A stretch of DNA of 64,000 bases from Arachis hypogaea (Eukaryota; Streptophyta; Magnoliopsida; Fabales; Fabaceae): positions 51,465,987 through 51,529,986 of the forward strand of contig NC_092043.1 in the NCBI RefSeq assembly GCF_003086295.3. Reading direction: 5' to 3'. Below the pieces are notes generated by a model. That model had not been told where the DNA came from and did no database searches. It saw only the letters and a list, made by a program, of their open reading frames with translations. A program made the position numbers and the translations under genes. Shown piece by piece: positions 10,296 through 22,904 of this stretch (positions within the stretch are counted from its first letter, which is position 1; each line of letters begins with the position of its first letter).

Positions 10296-12358
10296 CAATG
10301 TTCTTAAAACCGGTTCGAACTGGCCGGTCGAACTCTGAATCGGACGCAGAAGCGGTTCGGATAATAAGAAAAACCACAGAATTTGAAAATCGGTGTTGAA
10401 CCGACGAACCGGTCGGTTACCGGTCGGTCGAACCGAATCGGAACCCGGCCGATTTTTTAATCTTGCAGCAAAACGCCGCCGTTTTGTGTTTTGGGAACCC
10501 TAATTCCCTTTTTCCCTTCGCAGCTCCCACTTTCGTCCAGCACTCCAGTTGCTCTGCACTCCATCGTCCCACAGAAGAGTGAAGACAGAGCAACACCCAC
10601 GACTCCACGAGGCCGCCATGACCCACCACAGTTCAGCAAGGGTCAGACTTCAGAGAGAGTGAGACTGTGAGAGACATAGAGAACGCCTGAAGCCCTCAAC
10701 GCACTCACCTCCGTCGCGCCTTCAGCACCGTCACGCCGTTAGCAGCGTCGCGCCGTCAGCTCCGTGGCGCCGTTGGGTCCGTCGCGCCTTCAGATACCTT
10801 GCGCAGTCAGCATCGTCCGCCGTCAGCTCCATCGCGCCCTCAGCCACTTCGCATGTCACCTCCGTCGAGCTCTGCCTCTGAGAAAGCAATAGAGAAGCGT
10901 TGAAGCGTTGAAAAAATTAAAGCCTGAAGTCCTTCGAGCTATGAGAGAAAGCAATAGATTTCCTCATTTTCAGGTAATTTTTAATTTAGTGATTCTGATT
11001 CTGATGAACTGAACTTTGATGAACTTAACTCTGATTCTGATACTGATTCTGATGAAAAAAAAATTATAGAGAATCCTGAGTGCTTTTTTTCTGAAAATTA
11101 TAGAGAATCACCTGATGTCATGCGAGCTTTACTTGATCTTGTTACATTGCATTGCAAGGTTAATAATTTAGATTCAGTTGAGGCAATGAAAGAAATACAC
11201 CTATATAGAGATCGAAAGGAAAGTTTTGATAGGCCTGAAGCTGTTCCAGCTGCAAAAAAACTTCAACCTGGTAATAATATCTGTTTGATAATAAGCTTTA
11301 GTTATTTACTTATTTTATGTTTTGGTTTCCTTAATTTGATAACTAATACTTGAGATATGGGATTGTAATTTGTAGATGAATGGTGGAGGTTGTTTGGTAG
11401 TTCTGCTCCATGTTTACAAAAAATTGTAGTTCGCATTCTTAGCCAAGCATATGCTTCTTCAGGGTGTGAAAGGAATTGGAGTCTTTTTTATCAAATTCAT
11501 ACAACAAGAAGGAATAGATTGGAGCATGATAGGCTAAATGATATTGTGTATGTTACATATAATTTGCGTCTTAAATCCAGGTAATCTATATTTCATCCTT
11601 TCATTTCATATCATTAGATTTTGTATAGCTAATATACTAGGCTTATCATCTATTGTATTTAATTTGTTAGGAATGAAAGAAAAAAAAGAAAGCAAAAGTC
11701 GCAATATGATCCAATCGATATTGAAACTATTGATAAGGTTGATTGTTGGGTGACGGAAGAGGTTGTTGAAAAAGAGCCTGATCTTCCAAGTAATATTGAA
11801 GACTTGCTTCGTGAGTATTATAGTTTATTGATCAGACAATAAATTACAATAGCTTTTATCTTTAATTTATTGATAATGTGTTATATTTTCTTAGATGAGA
11901 TTGATGCTGATTTAGATCAAGGTGGTAGTGGTGGTAGTACTAGTACATTTTATGCTGCACCACTTGCTTTTTCTGGTCCAAGTAGTGGAAATGAAGGTGA
12001 TGAAATCAATGAGGCAAATCTGCAGTAAATTATGGAGGATTTTGATGATTGATGACAAACTTGGATCATTTTGATGCTGCTATGTTATGTTTGATTGGTT
12101 GTTTGTTGACTTTTGAACTTTGAAATTATATTTGAATGAGATTATAACATTTGGTTTATGTAGTACTTTTAATTTGAATGATATTTTAAAATTTAGATTA
12201 GACTATAATTATATTTTCATGTGCTTATTTATATTTTATTTATTATTTTATTATAAAACGATTTTTACGGTTCAATCACGGTCAAATCGGTTGAACCTAT
12301 GAACCAGTAAACCAGTGCCTAGAACGGTTCGATGACCGGTTCGGTTTTCAGAACCTTG
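10296..12358 (+). mobile_element. hAT element with 3' half of its transposase gene
   Basis: The TIRs are CAATGTTCTTAAAACCGG on the left and CAAGGTTCTGAAAACCGAA on the right (read in reverse). They are flanked by the 8-bp TSD GTCGAAGA (10288-10295) / GTTGAAGA (12359-12366), 7 of 8 matching. The left 700 bp is GC-rich, non-coding, 5'-UTR-like sequence with short CGTCGCGCCGTCAG-type repeats (about 10710-10850). The right part carries four transposase exons. The BED finger and most of the catalytic core are missing. Confidence 0.85.
11120..12028 (+). pseudogene. hAT transposase, C-terminal exons including the dimerisation domain
   Basis: Four exons can be read with compatible splice phases: up to 11270, 11376-11580, 11671-11810 and 11895-12028 (TAA). 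The hAT C-terminal dimerisation signature spans exons 2-3: WWRLFGSSAPCLQKIVVRIL, then SSGCERNWSLF, TRRNRLEHDRLNDIVYVTYN. All three introns start GT and end AG. The last exon is Gly/Ser-rich and ends in a normal stop. The 3' half is undamaged, but no upstream exon for the DDE core or BED finger exists between the left TIR and 11000, so it cannot make a full transposase. A co-opted short protein is possible but unsupported. Confidence 0.8.
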
Positions 12359-12366
12359 GTTGAAGA

Positions 12367-13138
12367 TGCATCAACATTTGATCATAATTTATTTGTTTGT
12401 ATTCATATATAACTAGTGTATAATCCTGCCATAATAAAATATATATATATATATATATGAAGTAATTTTATTAAAGAATTAAACAAAAATATATAATAAT
12501 AATTATTATAAATAATTTATAAATTTATAATTACAATCAAATTTTAATAATTTTTAATGATAAAAAAATAACTAATATTTGTCTCAACTAATTTAAGTTG
12601 GTTGAGTGTTATCTTCGTCAATTAAGGAGTTTAAATTTTGTTTTTTGTGTGTAACAACTTATTCGCTAGCGACAGATATTATAAAAAAAATTAGCATATG
12701 ACTTTAAAATAAATTTATTTTTATTAAAATTTATCTAAAATAATTTTATTTGTTGATATTATATTTATTTTTAAAATCGAAATAATATGATCAACGTTAT
12801 TACTTTATTAAAACTTCACATTTTATGACATAATGTTTAAGGTTTCAAAGTTATAGACTTACGCCATTGCAAAAATTATTGAATTAGTTCATATTTTTTG
12901 GTACCATTACTAAAATATCATTATTAAATATTAATTCGTGTAAAAAAAATATAACAAATTTTATTATTCAATAATTTATTTTATTAAAAAAATAAATTAT
13001 TATTCACTATAGTAAATACATTTTTTTCTAATTTCTTATCCACAATTACAATACAATATTAATCTCCAGCAGTTAAATCTTTATTATTTAGTCAACTTTA
13101 ATTATTAGATCGGTTCCGTTAAGTAGACAATAGAATTT
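12367..13138. other. AT-rich intergenic DNA
   Basis: Contains a TA run at about 12438-12457 and otherwise anonymous AT-rich sequence. No gene was recognised. Confidence 0.6.
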
Positions 13139-13414
13139 AGGTTTAATTACTCTGTTGGTCCCTATAATTTGACAAAATTTTTAACTAGGTTCCTATACTT
13201 TTTTTCTTTTTAATTGAGTCTTTGCATCAATTTTTTTTTTAATTGGGTCCTTACACTTTTTTTCTTTTATTTAGGTTCCTATACTAATTTTTTTTTAGTT
13301 AGGTCCCTATAAAATTAAGCCAATTACTATTATGTGGGATTTAATTAAAAAAAAAATATAAAGGCCTAATTAAAAATTTCACAAAACCATAAGAACCAAC
13401 AGAATAATTAAACC
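13139..13414. mobile_element. MITE related to the MULE termini at 2765/6720
   Basis: The left end AGGTTTAATTACTCTGTTGG followed by TCCCTATA, and the right end in reverse AGGTTTAATTATTCTGTTGG, form inverted repeats. They are clearly related to the TIRs of the 3.96-kb MULE. The internal sequence is the same 'TTTTTAACTAGGTTCCTATA' type. No convincing TSD was found. It is a likely deletion derivative of that MULE family. Confidence 0.65.
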
Positions 13415-13968
13415 TAAAATATATGAATAATGAATTTAAATTTTGACCCACTAAAAATTAAAAAAAAAAACACTCCACAAAAAATAGATAACAAAAAATA
13501 CTAATACTTACTTTCAAAAAATTTAACCATACAATTTCTTCTCTACTTTATCGCTGCTGCTTCTTCTCCCGTCCACCCTCTTTCACGTTGCAACGCCATT
13601 GCCAACATCCTCACCGGCGCGTCTCTCTTTGTCGCCGGTAGTCATCATTGCTGTCGAGCATCTTACGGTTGTTGCTGTGTCATCAACTAGCTCTCGTCAG
13701 CGTCTCTCTCCCTCTTCGGTCGTCATCCTGGCCGTCCAGTCTTACAGTATTATAGATAGATATCTAATTAATGAGAAATTTAATGCGTACGCGATACGTT
13801 AAATGTTGTGGTCAATCCATAATATGTCGGATGGTAATTTTATTAGGTATGTGAATGAATATTTTCATACTAAAATGGATGTTTAATTTATTGGAATTGA
13901 ATTTATGTATTTAACAATTAAGATATGTCAGATATTCAATTCACTTGGTATAGGGATGATTATTTTAA
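13415..13968. other. Intergenic DNA
   Basis: Holds a pyrimidine-rich stretch (13540-13750) with a short open frame of low-complexity Ser/Val-rich composition. No recognised gene. Confidence 0.5.
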
Positions 13969-14104
13969 GGTAAAATTTCAGATGCAGTCGACTTTACGTG
14001 AAGTTGATAATCGAGAACCGTTAGATGATTTGACTGATTTGACTAAATTTTCATCCAACAGCTCTCGACTATCAACTTCACGTAAAAGCACCTGAGTTTT
14101 CACC
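13969..14104. mobile_element. 136-bp MITE, AhMITE1-like, perfect 9-bp TSD
   Basis: Almost the whole element is an inverted repeat: GGTAAAATTTCAGATGCAG then ACTTTACGTGAAGTTGATAA on the left, mirrored by TATCAACTTCACGTAAAAGC then ACCTGAGTTTTCACC on the right. The TSD TTATTTTAA lies at 13960-13968 and 14105-14113. The size, TSD length and terminal motif match what I remember of the Mutator-type AhMITE1 family of peanut. The family name is from memory. Confidence 0.8.
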
Positions 14105-14113
14105 TTATTTTAA

Positions 14114-14911
14114 TTCTTAAATGGATGATTATTTGATTAGGTTGCATTTATATTAGTAAGAGACAATGTAATCCATTTTTGAGTATAATTCATTTACACT
14201 AACAAAATAGAACTTCCACTCCTGCGTCTGCACAGACTGCAAAGAGACAATGACAGTGTCGGTGGATGCGGAAGCATGCACAGACAACAATATTTTGACT
14301 GCGTCTGAACGATGTTAACAAAAAACGACGATGTTTTGATGTTTTGGAATGATTATCTCTGACACTGATAAAAATTTTTGAGTGTGAATTAAAGATCGAC
14401 AACAACAAATTTTAGATATAGACTAAAAACTGAGAGATTATAATAAAATTAAAAAAATTATATGTAATATATATGAATAAGTTTAATTGTTAATTTTAAT
14501 TTTTAAATTTTAAAATATAAAATTAATTAATTAATTAAAAATCTTATTTAAATTTTAAATTTATCTTTCTTTTTAAATTCATTATTCACATTATTCATCA
14601 TTTTCATTATTTAGTGTCTAAGAGTACTTTCTCTAATTATTAATACATCATGATATCAAAAAGGTAGTGCTCAGAGGCACATATCCTCGACATGACTGAA
14701 TACAAGTGGGCCTTACTATATGGAGAATTTTATATATAGATATAATATTCGAAATTCTAAATGATTGGACAGAGATATATAATTTATCTTCTTCATCAAT
14801 TGAAGACTTATAGACATTAACCGTACCTGTTTTCTTGCCTTCTGAGGACATGGGAAGGATAAAATTACGACGTTGTTTACATCGTCATCATCATCATTTG
14901 GCTCTCCACAA

Positions 14912-14976
<65 letters not shown>

Positions 14977-15400
14977 ATTGACGAACGATGATGTGGGAAG
15001 TGGGCGTAATAGTCGATTAGTAGTCTTCTCAAATTTTTGTTTGCTATTTGCTATGCCACCTCTAGTTGTTCCACTTGTTAGTTGTTATTTTGTTAATGGA
15101 TATATGAAGCATGGAAATTATCAGAAAGCATATATAGATTTACAGCGAAGCTCTAACGAAGTGGTCAAGTTAAATATCCTCAGCACGACTTAATTTATAG
15201 TTTGTATAATTGGAAAATCAAATTTCTATGATTAATAAACAAATAAATTAATTAAATACAATCTATATAAGGATATTGATATACGTTGGATTGCACAGCT
15301 AGCTAGCTAGCACACGTTGTGGGTATATATATTATATATAGGCAAAGGAAAAGTATAAATCACTATCAGAACCAAATTTGAAAACTCACTCATTAAGTGC
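14114..15400. other. Intergenic DNA downstream of MIF
   Basis: AT-rich sequence with the (AT)n tract below and a CTAGCTAGCTAG run near 15300. The open frame at 14873-15193 is created by translation of the (AT)n tract and is not taken as a gene. Confidence 0.55.
14914..14972. repeat. (AT)n microsatellite
   Basis: An uninterrupted AT dinucleotide run of about 59 bp. Confidence 0.97.
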
Positions 15401-15695
15401 AATACAAGAAACCAAACTGCGGGGAAAGCTAAGCCCTTTTTCTTCTTCCCCAGCTCATCAAAGCAATTAATTAAATTCAAACATAATAAGGTATATATAT
15501 CATGGCTGGGCTATCAATTGGTTAGAGTAAAGAAGCATAAATAGATGGTTCCCATCCACCAATTTTCATATAGAATTTTGTTTTACAAGAATAATATATA
15601 TAGAGATGTTTAATCTATGTTTTAGTAACCCAGGCTTACAAGAAACGAAGAAAGAAAGAAAAAATCAATCATTAGTTAATTAATTCTATTCGATT

Positions 15696-15953
15696 TCAGT
15701 TTTGATGATGAGGAGGAGAGTACTCACAGACAACCTCAGTTTGCACTTCCCTGCGGTGGAAGTTGCGGTGGCAGCCACAAGCAGCACACGTGAGAGCGCC
15801 GTTGGTTCCTTCCCCTGCACTGGCCATGAACTCCCTGCACCCATCCACCGCGTACCCTCCGATATTGGCCGCGTGATTCTTCTGGCACTCCCCGTACCTT
15901 ACGTTCCTTATCACCGTCGACGAAGTCTTCACCGCCACCTGTCTCTTCTTCAT
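15696..15953 (-). CDS. MIF: Mini zinc finger protein (MIF2/MIF3 type)
   Basis: A single-exon gene of 85 residues on the minus strand, starting [12 protein letters not shown]. It consists almost entirely of a ZF-HD dimerisation-type zinc finger: [45 protein letters not shown], with Cys/His ligands spread over residues 23-66, then a short tail ending in PPHHQN. It lacks the homeodomain found in full ZF-HD transcription factors. In Arabidopsis such MIF proteins heterodimerise with ZF-HD proteins and block their DNA binding and nuclear entry, affecting hormone responses and meristem development. Length and motif match MIF2/MIF3, and the N-terminus is closest to MIF3 from memory. The start is the only Met before the conserved KKRQV. 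It stands alone, surrounded by several kb of non-coding DNA. The opposite-strand ORF at 15702-16076 is its shadow. Confidence 0.95.
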   Translation of the reverse strand: MKKRQVAVKTSSTVIRNVRYGECQKNHAANIGGYAVDGCREFMASAGEGTNGALTCAACGCHRNFHRREVQTEVVCEYSPPHHQN

Positions 15954-16133
15954 CCTTCTCGATCGATCTCTGATCTCTTCTTCAAAATGAAAAAACCTAT
16001 GCGTCTATATATACGTACAGATGTCTCAGACTTAACAATCAGTTATCGATTTCAGATTTTCACCCACAAGAATTAGATGATGGCTACACGCGCACACACA
16101 TACATATTTGGTGGTATAATTCTATAGGTCTAT

Positions 16134-16142
16134 CTATATATA
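16134..16142 (-). promoter_or_regulatory. Probable TATA box of MIF
   Basis: TATATATAG on the minus strand, about 180 bp upstream of the MIF start codon. It implies a 5' UTR of roughly 150 nt if transcription starts about 30 bp downstream. No other TATA-like element is better placed. Confidence 0.45.
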
Positions 16143-17192
16143 GGTCAATGCTCCTGGGGTTGGCTAACCCTAACCCTAGTAGTGTGTGGCTTTCTTATTA
16201 TTTTATTTGCTGAAATATGCAGGAGCAAGGAGTAAGATATATGTGGAAGTAGAAATTATTAATCAAGATGGATGATGTTTCGCAGCCTTATTTTACCTAC
16301 TTTTTGGGTGGTCATTTAGGTCAAAGCAATGACTATGAGTGAGGCATAGGAACACCTCTAATTTAGTCTCACTAACCATTATTATTGCTTCATAAGCCAA
16401 TGAAGGAAGAACGCGTGCGTCAACAAACTAGTGGGATTGGAATGGTGGTGGGGTTTCTTTCTTCTCTTTCTTGCCACATACAGGAAGGTGTTGAATGAAG
16501 ATCAGAAGAAGTAGGTTTACACACACACAACCAATAAAAATGATCTAGCTATATCATCCCCTTTTCCTCTTGGAAGTATAATAAGAAAAAGAGATTGTGG
16601 ATCCCTCTAATGCTAGAACGGGACAAAAACTTCAAAGCAGCGTATTAAGAAACGCTGGTCCTTTGCACTATAACCTACCTCACATTATACAACCCTACAA
16701 CATTACTTGTCTTTCAGAAGTGATAGCTCACCTGTATATCATTTGATTGATTGATTATTTCAACCAAAAAAATTCGCATTCGATAGAGGAAAGAAATACA
16801 AACGAATAAGATTAGCTCTATATATATATGTACACGTACATGGGGTAGTAATAATAATGTGAATTAAGTAATCAGAGGCCAGGAGAGTGTTTGCTACCTT
16901 TTAATCTGGTCAAACTGATTGATTAAAATATTTAAGCATGGTTACCAACCAAAGGGTAGATGCTGATTTTATATCTGAAATGGGTCCAATCTGATACTCA
17001 AAAGGCAGGTTGCTGTGGCCCTTGCAACTGTGACAACAACTCTTGTCTAAATTTAATTACCTAAGATTCTAATAATTATTATAGGAGCATTCCCCACACG
17101 CTCTCATATCAATGAGAACCCTGGACCCTTCCACTACTCTCCTTAGCTTTGATCAAATCCGGCACAATCATAACTTTTCAATATTTCAACAT

Positions 17193-17195
<3 letters not shown>

Positions 17196-17223
<28 letters not shown>
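17196..17223. repeat. (TA)n microsatellite
   Basis: A perfect TA run in the MIF upstream region. Confidence 0.95.
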
Positions 17224-17226
<3 letters not shown>

Positions 17227-18068
17227 ACCATTATTTACTTATTTATATAAATATGAAAATGTGATTCTTTTTTTCATCTTTATGTACTGTTCAGAAGAGA
17301 AATGACCTAGTGATGATGATAATAATAAAAACCCCGACGATTTCCCATCTAGAAAAAATGTGAGACATGTGTGATTCTGTAGTTGATATATATTTTGTTT
17401 TTGACGGTTTGGAAACACAGGAGCGAGACAAGAAAACAGAAAGACAGATTAGAGTAAAGAAGGAAAGGCACGCAGCCGTTATAATCTACACTGCATTATT
17501 ACGAAAAGATATCCCATTATAATTAGTGCTGGCCCATATGGGAATGGGTATGCAGTGGAATTAGAATGAAGAAAATAGAAATCAATTTGCAGTGCCACAG
17601 ACAAGTTTAATTTATTCGACCGTGAAATAATTAAAAGTCAAGATATTATTCATCCTAATCATGTTTTTTTTAAACTAAAATTAACTATCAGTCACAAAAA
17701 AAAAAACTAAAATTGACTATCAAAATTAATTATTAAGATAAAATATTTATTTAAAAATAAAATATATATTAAAAATAAATTAAATTATATATATATGGTG
17801 AATAATTTTAATGTATAAATATTTTTTTTATTCATTCGATCCACTTAATTTATAGCATGAGCAATACATGCAGAAGCAAATAAAGCATGATGAGGAACCT
17901 CCACCTCCACCCTCACCTCCACCACCAACGCCATATATCATCAAGATTCAAGAAACTAGCTAGAAAAGGGACAAGAACACAAATTGGAATGGGGCATTAA
18001 CATGTGCACATTTGACTAATTGACAAAGGACAAGGACGACACTTGGTTCTAGCTAGCTTGTCACTGCT

Positions 18069-18128
<60 letters not shown>
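18069..18128. repeat. Compound (CA)n(TA)n microsatellite
   Basis: A CA run of about 24 bp directly followed by a TA run of about 36 bp. Confidence 0.96.
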
Positions 18129-18131
<3 letters not shown>

Positions 18132-19518
18132 CCTAATTTAATTTGTTCATGAGAATCTTAATTTTTCTCTAAAATTTTAATAACCATTATTTAGTCTCTA
18201 AATTTAATAAATGTAGCTAATGTTAATTTTTAGAACAACTTTCAATATACAGACATTAATGAATTACTGATATGAGTAATTGAATATTATGTTAAACTCT
18301 GTAAAATGATATTATTTTGATTTTGATACTCAAACAATCCAAAAATATCATGAATAGTGTTTATTGAATATTTTCTTCCCTTAACAAGTGATAAGATGTC
18401 ATTTTCTTATATTTAAACACCAAAACTAAAATAATATTGCTTTATATGTTGCTATCTATGTCCGTACTCTATTAATATTTGTGTATCGAAAATTATTTTA
18501 AAAACTAATGTGAATCAAATTTGTAAAATTTAAAAATTAAATAAATACAATTAAAATTTTAAAGACTAAATTAAAATTTATCTATAAGATCAATCACTAA
18601 ATTGAATATTATTTCATATAGCATATATCATTCACATAATTAATTAATAAATAAATACACATATATATACACTAAACACTATTTTACTTTCATCATTTGG
18701 TTGATTGATTGATTCCAATCTGGAGAAGCATATATAGTATATAACTGTCTCTGCCATTGTCAAATGTCAACAATTTGGTTCTATTCCAGTATTTGTCTGC
18801 TCCAACCAGCAATGTTAATATGCAAGGAAGTGGAAGATAAAAAGATATTGAAATAATAATTAAATACTCAATTGTATTATCTTCCTAACTAATGTCTTTA
18901 ATGCTGAGTGTTACAATTGCTACATTAGCAGTTTATATACATAAAAGACAATGGCACGTTGGCAAAAGTTTGCCAGCGCTGCGATGTGAATTGTGCTCAC
19001 TTAGTGTGGAAGCAATGTGTTATATGTTGCTTGGCGCTGTAAATCATTGGTCAATTAGTGCTGATGGAAGCGTGTGATTGTTTTCTTCTGTTGGAGGTTC
19101 ATGAGTTATGGGGCGCTACTACCATTTTATGTAGCCCAAACCTTTTTGTCAAAACCAAATACAAGCTATTTATGATGGGTTTAGTATAATTTGAACTTTT
19201 TAAATTAAAACCAGTTTATTTGATATTTTAAATATAATTTTTTAAAAGTTATAAAAGTTATGTTTGGTAAAATAAAATAAAATAAAAATATTTTTTAATG
19301 AGCTACAAATTAAATAAATTGTATTTATTAAAATTACTTTTAATATTTAAAATATTTTTAATAATAAATATAAATGAATAAGTATATATAAAAAATTAAT
19401 TTTTAATTAGCCAAGTCAACCTTTTTATTATTGTAAAATTATTTTTTAATTCTCATTTTTTAGTTAATTTAAAATTTTAAGAATTTAAATAAAAAAGTAA
19501 TAATTTCAAAAGAATTAG

Positions 19519-22500
19519 TGTAAGAATCGGAATAACCGCCTTAATAAAATAATAAATTTTAACTGTCTGGAATAGGTTCGAAAATATGAAAATATTATTT
19601 TGAAAATAAAAAGGTAAAATTTGAATTCAATAAACTTTTCTGAGTAGAAAAATGTATCTTTTGCAAAAAAAAATTTGTAAAAATGCGTACCGGTGTTTAA
19701 ACCGGCAGTACCGGCTCTAGTCTGTCTGGTACTGCGTATTAAGAAAAAGAAGATTTTTTGAAAATTGAATTTATTGTTTTGAAAATACAAAAATAATTTA
19801 GAATTAAAAACCGGACACTAATTCAAAAGGTTTTGGCCCAAAGTTGGGTCAAACGGATTTAAAAATGCTAACGGGTTGACCCGAACTCAAGTTGGGCCCA
19901 AGCCCAACATATATAAGTGTCAATTAATGAGCATTCAGCTCATTTTACCCTATAACCAAAGAAAAGGGGTGCTGGAAGTGACGGGAGAAGAGAAGAGAAT
20001 TTACTATTCATCTTCTCTTTTATTTATTCATAACTTGAGCTTTGGAGTTCCGATTGACGAGCTGTTTGTAGCTGCGCAAGCTCTCGTCGAGTTCTTCATT
20101 TATAGCTAGGCGTTGTTGGTAAGAAATTAAAACTCAAGCTCCAGTTTTCAACCCTAAATATTTTGCGTTTTTACGTTTGGTTTTGAGTAGATTTTGTAAT
20201 TTTGTTTGTTTAGGGATGATCTATCATTAGATTATTGTTGGATTTTATCCCTAATATCATTGTTAAGGTAAGTCTCTTTGAAATCTTATGGTTTGATATT
20301 TTGGTTAGCCATAGTGTTGATTTTTGGTATGTTATATGTGTATAGCTTAATAGTTGGTGAGTTTTGGAAGTAGTGTTGGTGCTTGAGACTTGTTATTGAT
20401 CTTGTTAAAATCAAGCTTTGTGTATTTGTGCATATTGAAAATCGACTAAGGTATGGTTTCGGTTTTTTCTATATAATATGTAATATTTCTGGATCACTTA
20501 GACTAGTGGATCCTAAGATAGGATTGAATGATGTTGGTGTATGATTAATTATATGTAAATTTATGTTTGATGATGAAGAAGATGATACGGAGTGTTGAAA
20601 TGTGTGATATATAAATTATGATGATTGATGATGGATATTGATGATTATGATGTGTGATGATAAATGTTGATGATGGTATTGGATTTTGAATCTTGTGGTT
20701 GGTGTTGATATTGAATGGTGGTGAATGTTGCTTATGAAGAGTTAAATTATGTAAAATTGTTAAGGTTGGGATCTTGATTTATGAATGGTTGATTTTTGTT
20801 GAATTATGGTAGAAAGATTGAATAAAACGGAGGTTGAGTTGATTGAAGTGTAATAGAATGATAAAGTGTAGTATGTGGTAGTGTTTTGTGATGAATTCAG
20901 TAGGTTTTGGATTGGTTTGGTTTTGAAATTTGAAAACTAGAGAACTTTGATGTTTTTTTATAAAACTTTATTTTTAACGAACTTTGGCTGATTATAACTT
21001 GAGCCTCAAATTTTGAAATTGAGTGATTTTTATTTTAAATTAAAGATGATTTCAAAAGTTTTAAAATGATATAAAATTTGAAGAAAATGGAGTTTGTAGA
21101 GAAAGTTATGAACGCTTGAAGTTCGGTGCAAAAATCTAAAAATTCTGCAGCTTAAAATTTTCCGAAGTCTGTTAAAGGTCGCGTAGGCGACACAGTACAC
21201 GTGACGCAAGCATTCCATTCGGGTTGGAACACTCGCGTATGCGAAAGGGGTTCCGCGTACGCGAACGCACCTTTTTCAACGTGTGTGTACACACGGCAGG
21301 AGTATGCGTACGCACAATCCCTGTTTTGCTGAAAATGTGTGTTTCTTCACTTTTAAGGGTTCTCTTGCTTTCCAAACCTCTTTAACTTCTCATTAAGGCT
21401 TGTGGCTAGTGCTTAGATCCTAAGACTAGTAAAGATAGGTTTATGATTTGAGATTAGTGAATTTATGTTTGAGTTTAGAATACGGAGACTTAGGTTTCTG
21501 AAGTTGTTAGTAGTCTGTTGAAATACTATATTTTCTTCTCTGCCGCAAGAGTGTGCCAGGCACTATATCTTCGGAGCATGCCAGTGTACCAGGCACTAAA
21601 TCCTCGGAACAATAGTATTGTTCCAGGCACTAAATCCTCATAACAAAAGCCTGCCGGCGCTATATCCTCGGATGTGGCAGAAAGGTGACATTCGAAATGA
21701 TGTGTCGGTTGGCATTTATGAACCGACAAGTGATATCACGAGCCAAATAGGATAGATATTCATCATATGCATATTTTACATGCTTGCTTGCTTTGATTAC
21801 TTTTACTTGAGTTATGCCTATTTAAATAACATGCCTAAATGTTAGTTGATTTACCTATTATATATGTATATTATTTGTGTTTTACTTGTTTGCATTATAT
21901 ATGTTTTAATGGCGTTGAGGATGATTGGTAGGCGGTGGTGATGGGTTCGCACGGAGGGTAGGTTGGTGAAGGCTGTGGGACACAGCAGAGACTAGTTTTA
22001 GTTAGAAATCCCCTAAGTTTAGATAATCTTGGCCTGTTTATGGTTTCTGGTTTAAGTTATTTATTTTATTAAGCTTGAATATGCGTATCGATGTGAAGTT
22101 CTAGAATTGTCTTTGGTGTCCCGAAACCTTATATCTTACATATTGGACAATATTACCATATTGAGAATCTTCGATTCTTATACCATATATTATTGTTGTT
22201 TTTCAGATGTAGGTCGTAACCCACCTTGGTGAGTCTGCGGATATGGTGACAGAATGGAGGATAATCTTCCTTATGTTTGATTTTACTATACTTTTATTGT
22301 AGTACTCTCTCACCTTTTGTATATTTAACGTTATTGCCTTAGAGGTTTTATTTCTGAAAAATTTTGAGAGATAGGTTGTTACTTTTTCAAACTTCAAAAT
22401 TTTGTTGTATTCAGTTTTGATTTGTCAGCCTAAACTCAACAGATTGTAACTAGTTCTCTTTTTGTATATTCATACCATATACATATAATTTATTTTAATT

Positions 22501-22744
22501 ATTACCTTGTGTATTTAGAGCTATCTACAAGGTTTTATATGTATTATATCTTGTTCTGTTTGTATCTACGCTTTTAGTTAATAGTGTGAACGTTTCGCGC
22601 TTTGTAATTTCGCTTTATGCAACTTTGAGATTTAGTCCTTCATCGGGCTTCTAGTTATATATTATAAGCTTTAGAATTATCGAGACAATTTGTTATCTTT
22701 TACTTTATGGCTAGAAGTAAGGTTTAAGATAACGGAGTATTACA
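19519..22744 (+). mobile_element. 3.2-kb non-coding TG...CA element, solo-LTR-like
   Basis: It begins TGTAAGAATCGGAATAACC and ends AACGGAGTATTACA. The flanking pentamers are ATTAG (19514-19518) and ATTAA (22745-22749), 4 of 5 matching. There is no gag or pol coding. The interior contains, in order, an exon-like TATA-to-leader region (19900-20110), GTTGATGATG-rich DNA, a cluster of CGCGTACGCG-like motifs (21178-21320), four imperfect TGCCAGGCACTAAATCCTCGG-type repeats (21550-21680) and a hairpin (21703-21728). The same order occurs in the minus-strand element at 26665-30805. It is most simply a solo LTR of an unusually long-LTR family. A non-coding retroelement derivative is the alternative. 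Confidence 0.65.
21703..21728. repeat. Hairpin in the plus-strand LTR-like element
   Basis: A perfect 8-bp stem, TGTCGGTT and AACCGACA, with a 10-base loop (GGCATTTATG). It lies just 3' of the CAGGCACTAAATCC repeats. The counterpart is at 28348-28372. Confidence 0.75.
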
Positions 22745-22904
22745 ATTAACCTAATTAAATGTAAATATTCGTTAATATATATATAGTTATATTACATTTT
22801 TTAACTTCTTTTAAAAGAATTTTTAAGTTTCTAAAGTAAAAAATATAAATACATATTTTTTTATTTGTCAAATATAATCCGAGGTGCTTACATTTGTTTA
22901 AAGC

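Larger units (their letters stand above)
16150..19513. other. MIF upstream and intergenic DNA
   Basis: About 3.3 kb with no recognised gene. It holds microsatellites at 17196-17223 and 18069-18128, poly-A/T stretches, and a short open frame at 18892-19077 in less AT-rich sequence that I do not recognise. The region 19140-19500 resembles degraded MITE sequence (a 'GTTTGGTAAAAT' motif is shared with the element at 22905). Confidence 0.55.

Noticed and set aside
14873..15193. 106-codon plus-strand ORF
   Set aside because: Its core is the translated (AT)n tract and the rest matches nothing.
15702..16076. 124-codon plus-strand ORF
   Set aside because: Antisense of MIF, which has a complete conserved domain on the minus strand.
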